A stretch of 64,000 nt of DNA from Zhengitettix transpicula (taxonomy: Eukaryota > Arthropoda > Insecta > Orthoptera > Tetrigidae). This document shows positions 56,603-64,000 of this stretch, in pieces. Positions within the stretch are counted from its first letter, which is position 1. Each line of letters starts with the position of its first letter. The position numbers and the translations under genes are program-made. The notes under the pieces were generated by a model. The model was not told where the DNA came from and ran no database searches. It saw nothing but the letters and a program-made list of their open reading frames with translations. The DNA is taken from the NCBI GenBank assembly GCA_037074705.1, contig CM073591.1:1542087-1606086 (forward strand). The letters run 5' to 3'.

Positions 56603-56833
56603 GTATCTTAATCATTCCATACAAACTTTGAAGTACTGCTGTTATAGATAATATTTTTGGTACTTTTTGATTAACTACCTGGCGTGTAATCATCGACGAA
56701 TCCAAGGAGGATTTCGTATATTATTCGTGAACGCTTTGGTAATGTAAAGACAATTATTAAAAAATTAGTTGACGTTTACTCAAAAAGAGTTTTCTCTCTT
56801 TGGGGAGAGGAACTAAATTAATTTTTTTCTAAT

Positions 56834-56950
56834 TAATTTCCTCCGTGGTTGCCCCGACGTTGTTATCAGAAACCGCACAGAAAATTAATTCGTTATTTTG
56901 TCAAGTAATTTCCTCCGTGGTAACCCCCACGTTGTTATCAGAATCCGGGA
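56834..56950 (+). promoter_or_regulatory. Direct repeat upstream of the GPCR
   Basis: TAATTTCCTCCGTGG and CGTTGTTATCAGAA appear together twice (from 56834 and from 56906, 72 bp apart) directly before the first exon. Could be a duplicated regulatory element or simple tandem duplication. Confidence 0.35.
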
Positions 56951-56990
56951 AGGAAGCACATTCTAGAAGGTCCTGTTACTTGCTCTCAAG

Positions 56991-59900
56991 ATGGAGGCTG
57001 CCATGGTCGTGTCTCTGCTCTTGCTCACGGCGACGGCGACTGGCAAACAGAACCCGACAACGACGGTGAGTCCCACAGCTGCAGTTTTACTCTCATCTAC
57101 AAGGAGTTTCTTATATCGTTGCAGGACCTTGTGTGACGTGGGCGTATTTGTGTCATTGCACGGTTGAGCACTTTGAGATGGTCACTCCCATCCTCAGCGC
57201 CATACTAGTGGTGTAGAGGCAGAATAATGTGACCATTTGCGGCCATTCTCAATGCATCACGCGTTGGAAAGAGAATTAAAGTCTCTATAACCGTTATTCC
57301 ATCACAAATTACTTTACAGACGACCATTATAAATTTGACAAACTTCTTTATCTTCGAAAAATGACGTAAAATGTTGTCGTGAATTTCACGAAGGATTTAT
57401 ACCACTTCCTTTGATCGAATTTCGTCTTCGAACCCACCATTAAATGCAGAATATCATGAATATTTCGAGGTTTTTAGGGCCAGGGAAAGTTATCTCGGTT
57501 CTTATGTTGTTCACTTAAAGCCGCAACAAAACAAAGTTCGGGGGGAAAAAACCGACCTTTCGCGAGTAACTGAAGAGATTTTTTGTTGTTGTTGCAGTTC
57601 GAGGAATTAGGTGACCATAGATTTGGTTTACCTACTGCGGGCGTGGTGAACTCCCCGGCGCACTTTCTGAAGGTCTTACATGAGGCAAGTAACTATTGGC
57701 TTATTGCAATCGATCGATTAAGATTTCGTGTCGATATGTTGATGACATCGTCGTGTGATGTGACGGGTTATTCCACATTCATAGTCTGAGGTTTGAAACA
57801 CAGTCACTCAGATGAGGGTTATGATAGTCTAAAGACAAGTTGTGAATCTGGAAACCCCAACACTCTGCTTCATGATGATGGTCTTTAACTATCGACATTC
57901 TTAAATCTCCCAAACGTGTTAAATGTCCTGATAATTCTTTTCCAGATGGTTGAGTATGTACAGTTTATGTCTTCCGAGGCAATGTCGCAATTATCTCGGG
58001 ATTTGTCAAACGTCAGTCTGAAGTCCGTCAACGACAACCTTCATGGCAAATGCCCTGAATATCTGCAGACGCCCGTTCAGGACCTCACAGCGGGACCCAG
58101 AGTGAGTTAAAGTTCATCAAGACCTGTCGAGCTCATAATATGAGCAAAGTTTACTTGCTGCCATGTTGTTTGTGAGAGTTACTGACACGAATTTCAGGTT
58201 TGCCAACACAAATGTACTTCATAAAATAAACTTTTTATTCATTTTATGTTGCCAATCCTTATAATCGTGTCAAAAAAACTTTCATACCACGATTACCACT
58301 ATTTTAAACCTTTTTACTTAGCTCCTTTTCTTCTGATTGTTTGTAATATGCAAATTCCCTTAAACATTGACGAGATCCGTTCATGCTGAAGGTGATCCTA
58401 AACAACATCATCACATTCAGTTCCATTCCTATATCAATCCAGTCCATCGTAAAGATCATCCTCCACCTAGTCTGCAAACCATTACATGTCCTCATACAAG
58501 TGGATTGAACGTGAACCGTGAATCCTCTCTACGAGTAAGAATAATAACATGTACGGGTCTCGTCATTACGTTGCTTCTGATAAGCGTCTCGATGACTGTT
58601 GCAGAATACTACGTGCGAGAGGATTCAGATCGCGAAAACGATAAGATTGAAGTTCAAAGAGGCCATCCGCGTGAGTCACCAGAAGTTGGCTGCCACATGC
58701 GGCCAACACACCCTTGATATCTGTTCCATTGTGAACCGCAACTGTTCAGTGCCCTATGGAGAACGATTGGAAAAACTGCTTCAAAACACACTCGAAGATG
58801 CCTGTGACATAGAACCGGTAGCTGGAGAAACACCTCTAGACATTATGATCCAATACCTTTCCAAATCGATAGAATTGCTTTCGCGGCCCGTCACTGCTGC
58901 CGTGGGTGTGTATTCGTCGGTAGTAAAATTAACTTCTTTCATACCGTACTTCGAAACATTGTCCGTAGAAAACCTACTGTATTTTGTGAACAACAAGGCT
59001 GCCGCATCTTATTTCAACCCCTTGAACCTTAACACAAATTCACAGGACGAGTTCGTTTGGGGCATTGTCAGGTCAGATTCGGGCACAATCGACCGTCCTT
59101 GTTCCAACTTCAGAGACGTCTACTCAAAGCACTCCACTAAGTATTTCGAGAGCTTAATTGGATGCTACATTATGTATATACTGAAAACGATACTAGACCT
59201 TGTTCACTGTGCGTACAAGGATCGCACATTGGGACCTTTGACCTGGTCGACGGTTCCTTCAATCTATGTCCACTCTCAGTGCCTGTGTCTCGCATTGAAC
59301 GGCCACGGGTGCGGTGTCAAGGCCCCCCAAGGAGTCGATCCCCATGATTATTGCCTGTCAGTGCTAATTAGAGATTTCCAGAGACAAGTCTCTTACAGGC
59401 CGGCCGTCACTTACCTGGACTACGCCTATCAGACGCAGGTTCCTGTTTGCCATTTCATAAACATCTTCTCAGTAACCTTCGGGAGTGTATGTGGAAGCAT
59501 TAGGGAACCCTCTGAGTTCGCTACAATCCTTTCCGTGCAGTGCTTCTTCAAGGGCATCGTGAACAAAGATCTCAACTGTTCAGAGAGGATCCCAGTCAAT
59601 ACTTACAATACCACTGTACTCTGCAAGGCAAAGTTCTTCATTTCGCTTGTTATCTGTGACGATGACTCCGACGCCGACGAGGAGTTTCGCGTGCGTTACT
59701 ACAGGGTCGGAGACTCGACGGTCGTCCTCGTTCTGACGTACCTCGACGTCGCGGTGCGCCTCGTCTCTCTGGTGACGTACCTGGCCTGCCCGCAGCTGCG
59801 CAACCTTCCTGGGAAGCTGCTGATAGGCTACCAGATGACGGCGCTGCTGAGACTCGTAGCGGTCCGCGCGAGCCTCGAGGACATGCCCATGGCCGTGCGC

Positions 59901-60566
59901 ATCGACGTCGCCCTGGACCTGGCCTCCACCTTGTGGCTCAGCGCCTACTTGAACTTCCTGACGACGTCCATCAAGGCTCTGCGGCTTCCAGACTTGCTGA
60001 GTCCAGCTGAAGCCCGTCAGGTGCTCCTCCGCTACTCGCTCTTTGCATGGGCCTTGCCCGCGACGTTGTCTGCGGTCTTCTTCTGCATGGACGAGGCCTT
60101 CGACAGCCGCGTGCAGTTCGGACAGCTGCTGTTCGTGCTGTGCAACTACGCGGCGCTCTTCGCCAACCTCTACATGTTCTTCTACAACTTCCACTTCTAC
60201 TATGACGTCATCAGCAACGCCCGTATCATAAAACAAGGCGTCACGGCCCGCAGCGTCTTTGCCGATCTCTTCAACTTCGCCCTGAAGACTTCGCTGCTGT
60301 CAGGAGCGGGGATCACCTTCCGGCTGGTCTTCACGCAGATCCAAGGCGTGGAGCACCTGCTGGGCTACTACCACGCCCTCGGCACGCTCCAGGGGCTGCT
60401 GTTCTTCCTCCTGTACGGCTGCAATCGAGAAGCTCGCGTATTCTGGCTCGGCGTCTTCCGCTCGACACTCAGCCGGTGCCGTCTGTGTCACTTTACTTCT
60501 CTGAACGTTAACTACTTCGAAATGGTGGAGATCCCAGTTCGAGAACGTCGCACGTCCGCCGTCTGA
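56991..60566 (+). CDS. Methuselah-like class-B GPCR
   Basis: Four exons: 56991-57065, 57598-57684, 57946-58101 and 58605-60566 (TGA). All introns are phase 0; intron 2 has a GC donor (GAG|GCAAGT), the others GT-AG. The protein has 759 residues: signal peptide (about 1-18, MEAAMVVSLLLLTATATG), a long Cys-containing ectodomain to about 475, seven membrane segments (about 478-710) and a short tail. Family marks: PQLRNLPGK after TM1 (compare PKLRNLHGK in Methuselah), LWLS in TM3 and LQGLLFFLLYG in TM7. Methuselah receptors are insect surface receptors linked to stress resistance, lifespan and development; the ligand here is unknown. Unusual points: the ectodomain is about twice the usual length and, by eye, not the standard Mth ectodomain, and the cysteine normally starting TM3 is missing. 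The GPCR call is firm; the Mth assignment is likely, with another adhesion-type receptor the alternative. Confidence 0.75.
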
Positions 60567-60755
60567 GGACGTGTCATCGCACTATAGACTACAGGGTTCA
60601 TAAGGTCACCGTCGACGTCCTCGTGCTTCGTGTCCGATACTGGTTTAAATATACCATAATTTATTTGACTCTCACAATTATACTTTTTGGTAAATTATTT
60701 GTAATTAAATTTCAAACTTAATGAACATGAAATTTGACAGTGTATAATAGTAGTT

Positions 60756-60761
60756 AATAAA
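60756..60761 (+). terminator. Poly(A) signal of the GPCR gene
   Basis: AATAAA 190 bp after the stop codon in AT-rich 3' sequence. Confidence 0.5.
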
Positions 60762-60902
60762 TTTAAAAAGCAGTTATTGATCAAAGAGTTTTTATTTCTG
60801 TCATTTAAACTTATTCCATCCTACCTTAGAGCGTTGGCAACTCCGCAGCGCCTTCTGCAATGCCAGGTGGAACGACACAAGGCAACAGAGCTAACTCGGT
60901 GA

Positions 60903-61366
60903 CATTGTTGGTTTTTAGCCTTTGTCGGCGTCTCTTTGCGGCGCGACACTAAAGCGCGTGCAGAGTCGGGGCTATGCAAGACGCCAGTTCCGATTTGGAC
61001 TCGACGGAGGACGCAGGTGAACTTAAAAATGGTAACGCCCTGCAGCTAATTTATTTTGCGTGCTCGTAAACAAAGGAATTTATTATCAAAAAGTTGTTTT
61101 ACACCCATAAATTACCTGGCGTCCTTAAAACATCAATGAAATCAAAAACCGCAAGGAACTTATCGGCTTTGCTACTTTAGGGAGCCCAACGTAGGGCGTA
61201 ATGTAGCAAAGCCGCTAAGATCCTTGCGGTTTTTGATTTATTTAATGTTTTAAGGGAGCCAGGTAATTTTTGGGCGTCTTGCACAGCCTCGTCTCTGCGC
61301 GCGCTTGAGCTCAACAATGCTGTCCAGCGGCAAAGAGACGCCGACAAAGGCTAACAACCAACAGTG
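60903..61366. mobile_element. Fold-back (MITE-like) element, 464 bp
   Basis: Nearly the whole element is an inverted repeat. The outer arms (CATTGTTGGTT... and ...AACCAACAGTG) pair over about 36 bp with few mismatches. The inner arms, from AATTACCTGG and AAATCAAAAACCGCAAGGA to GGCTTTGCTAC, pair with GTAGCAAAGCC...TCCTTGCGGTTTTTGATTT. The unpaired centre is about 25 bp. No coding; no target duplication longer than 2 bp is obvious. Confidence 0.8.
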
Positions 61367-61464
61367 TACACATGTCCAAAAATATTAAGGAGTGATTTTT
61401 TTCTCAATTTAAAAAATTGATTTTTAATTGGAGGATTCAAATTATTTTAAGTACTGAGTATACA

Positions 61465-62640
61465 GAGGGGCCCAAAAAAATGTATCCTCTGGTTAACAGT
61501 GCGTAACTTGCAAACTAATTTACGAAGTTGTCTCATTTTTGGTAGTGTAACAGTTTGTAGTTCCGGCAATCGCCACCCAAGCGTTGTATTGCGTTGTTTT
61601 GTCAGATGACAGTCGCCAGATAGTGTTTTTTTTGTTAGTTATACCCTGTTACTCGAGTAAACATGGCTGGCGTAAGGCTTACATTTGATGACAAGAAGTC
61701 TTTAAGTACGAAAACATTAATGAGGTTCAACGGCAATGGCGAAATGTGTATCAAACAGAGCCACCTACACGTTTAAACGATTCGTCGCATTCGAGACAAA
61801 TTTGAAGCCGAAGGCTGTGGTAAAGATGTACACAAACAACGATCTGGACGACACGTAACAGTAACAACTCCCATCTTGTGTTACAACACTCCGTGAAACT
61901 GGAGTGAGTCGCTCAAGTGTTCAGTACTACATCCCAAGATTGCTACACGCAATGAACGAGGACGATCCAGATCGTATAATGGAGTACAGCGAGTGGTTTA
62001 ATAACATGGTGCGCAACGATGAAGAGTTTGCAGAGATGATGGTGTGGTCTGAGTTCAAACTCAATGGTACAGTATCTAATGGGCTGCCGAAAATCCAAAC
62101 GTCCATTTAGACAAAGCCAGGAGTAAATGTGTGGTGTGGGTTGTCTTACCGGGGCTTTTTTGACGGTACAGTTACCGGTGAGGTGTTCCTTCAGAAGCTT
62201 CAAACATCCATTTTACCTGCCGTCCAAGACTTGTATGGAGATGAAAGATTTTACTTTCAACAAGATGGTGCCCCAGCCCACTACCACAATCGTGTTTTCA
62301 CTGCGAGCCAAGTGCTACGTGGCATCCATGCGGATACACACACAAGTGCCATATAGATTTATCGCACTGTAGCGTGCAGTGGGCACTAATATGTCGAAAA
62401 TGGGATCCATACAGAGGGCTGGGGTTAATCACACAGCAGTTGAGGACATGGTGATGCATCTGGCGTTGGACGTCGCTGTATTCTACTGCTTTCTGTGAGC
62501 CTGTGTATCTTTGGTATGGCAACAGCGCCTTTTCTCCTTCCCCACAAGTGCCGTCTAGTTTGAATAACACTGTTGTGACCTTCTTGCAGTTTGCAACTCT
62601 CAAAAAAGAAATAAAAACTTTAACCATTTGGTGTCACTGG
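61465..62640 (+). pseudogene. Decayed Tc1/mariner-type transposase
   Basis: The left end AGAGGGGCCCAAAAAAATG resembles mariner-type terminal repeats. Coding starts near 61664 (MAGVRLTFDDKK) and continues through frameshifts with a helix-turn-helix-like PPTRLTIRRIRDKFEAEG segment. Around 62030-62075 the first catalytic Asp region is damaged (WSEFKLNG where WSDEA-FKLNG is expected). It then reads PGVNVWCGLSYRGFFDGTVTG and QQDGAPAHYHNRV (second Asp present). The third acidic residue and the SPDLTP-type region are missing. The right terminal repeat is not recognisable. Non-functional. Confidence 0.75.
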
Positions 62641-64000
62641 TTCCATAGTGTTTATTAACTATTGTTTTTTAGGAATTATTTATTGTTATATTAATTTTTT
62701 TTTAGTGGAGACTGAAATACCGCGTTGATTGGTTCAACTTCTCATACATCGATTTAGCCAACTCGCACCATGTGTCGGACATCTTAACGAAATCTGCAAA
62801 ATGGAAAACAGAATATAAATACAGGATTGGGAGGGAATCTAACAAGGTGGTTGGTGCAAAGATCCTGAAAATGGCATTCCCGTCCTTCCTCCACAAGACT
62901 GAGTGTCTTTGATTACTTCAATTTGAGCACAGGAACACGAGGATTGGAGAGCATCGTGGAATATTGTACAGTTATGAAAAACCTTGACTGGAAGGCCATC
63001 GTGGCTGATAACAGTCACTCTCAGCATGTTGACGGCGAATCCAAGCGCCACGTTGCTACCTGGTGGTGCTCTCATCATCCACAATAACCAGAACTCTGGA
63101 CAGTAGGGCATTTGTAGGATGAAGTGGAAAGAGCCAAGTCTCAGATAATTGGACTACGGATGAGCATCAAGCATTTAGAAAACTTGTCAACGTTTCTCAA
63201 AGCCGAGATCCTTCTACCGGCCAAAGTCTCAAACTCATTAAGACGGTGTTGGAGGAATATTATCAATCAAGTACATTCAATGGTTACCACCATCAAATGT
63301 TTATTAGGATCACCTTCTCTGAGATCACTTCCACCAGACGCTGAGCGTTGGTGACAAGATTCTGTCAACCATGGCTGACGCATTGGTGCCAGATGCTTCT
63401 TGGACCACCTTAAATACTGCGGAGTTTCTTCTCGGCGTTCACTTTTCACGGGATTTTGAACGGTGGTTCCAGGAATCTGGCAACCGTGTTCATTGATTTG
63501 TTACTGACGAGACAATGTTTATTAAAATCACCTTCAATATTTGTGGGGGAGTATTCTCTGAGTTAACTTCCACCAGATGGTGACAAGGAATTTGGCAATT
63601 GATGCCAGTGTCCATTTCATAGTTCTTAGACCACCTTCAATATTGTGGCAATTCTTCTCGACTACGTTGGCTTGCACGAGATGTCGCAAGGTGCTACGAA
63701 GAATCAGGTCAGCGATGATAATGAGCGACCACTATCCAGCTGATGATTAATATTAATGTTATTCTTATAATAAATCCCTGTCACACGTGGTTATTTTTCC
63801 GTTGAAGTGTTCTATTCTCTGTGGTCGAGCACAAATCCCGAATGGTTTTATTTCCATTTCCTGTATCAGTTTTCTGTTTCCTCTCTGTGTTTGATCTTGA
63901 AAAAACGGTCGCTTTTAGGTAAGTAAGAGCCAACTGTTTACATTTCTCCATGTCAGGTGGTCCTAGAACCTGTTCTTCAGCCACGGGTGCCAGACTCTGG
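62641..64000. repeat. Unassigned sequence with a diverged direct repeat
   Basis: AATGTTTATTAGGATCACCTTC...TTCCACCAGACG...TTAAATACTG (about 63295-63425) recurs as AATGTTTATTAAAATCACCTTC...TTCCACCAGATGG...TCAATATTG (about 63518-63650). A minus-strand acceptor-like TTTTGCAG near 62803 precedes a short frame (MSDTWCELAKSMYEKL) ending at 62702; too little to call a gene. The region continues past the window edge. Confidence 0.4.

Noticed and set aside
58599..60566. The GPCR read as a single-exon DC-STAMP-like membrane protein starting at 58599
   Set aside because: That start is a TTG inside the acceptor TTGCAG. Three upstream phase-0 exons with a signal peptide fit, and the 7TM motifs are class-B GPCR, not DC-STAMP.

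Overview
The window reads as a piece of a large, repeat-rich arthropod nuclear genome, most likely an insect (my guess is a hemimetabolous one). Supporting signs are GT-AG introns of 60-75 bp, AATAAA poly(A) signals, insect-type gene families (Kazal-type secreted peptides, a Methuselah-like receptor) and many different transposon relics. Nothing in the sequence fixes the species. Genes occupy only about 15 % of the window.

Layout. (1) 1-14.4 kb: three paralogous small secreted Kazal-type genes, all on the + strand (2799-3222, 9182-9584, 12334-14179), separated by satellites, a 1.4-kb GAGA/GATA array and retroposons. (2) 14.4-43.3 kb: essentially gene-free. It holds about a dozen copies of a structured poly(A) retroposon, Helitron-like elements that carry internal tandem repeats, a 4-kb AT-rich tract with a recurring ~30-bp motif in both orientations, a tract of paired TACGTCA sites, a pyrimidine tract and two copies of a TA-inserting DNA transposon. 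(3) 43.4-49.3 kb: one very large minus-strand exon encoding a NACHT NTPase followed by about 30 ankyrin repeats. Its N terminus carries a motif set resembling Mrr/Cap4-type PD-(D/E)XK nucleases. (4) 49.4-56.7 kb: transposons, one nested inside another, plus two or three orphan exon candidates. (5) 56.9-60.6 kb: a four-exon class-B GPCR of Methuselah type. (6) 60.9-64 kb: a 464-bp fold-back element, a broken Tc1/mariner-type transposase and unassigned repeats.

The genes do not form one pathway. The Kazal peptides are a local tandem family of probable extracellular protease inhibitors or their derivatives. The GPCR is a stand-alone receptor. The NACHT-ankyrin protein has the architecture of a STAND-type sensor: effector-like N terminus, ATPase switch, repeat sensor. 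It is the best candidate here for an undescribed defence-type system, because the nuclease + STAND + repeat order parallels bacterial antiviral Avs proteins. That parallel is inferred from motifs read by eye and needs profile or structure comparison.

The most original non-coding signal is the retroposon family. Its hairpins show a compensatory G-C to A-T change between copies, which points to selection on RNA structure.
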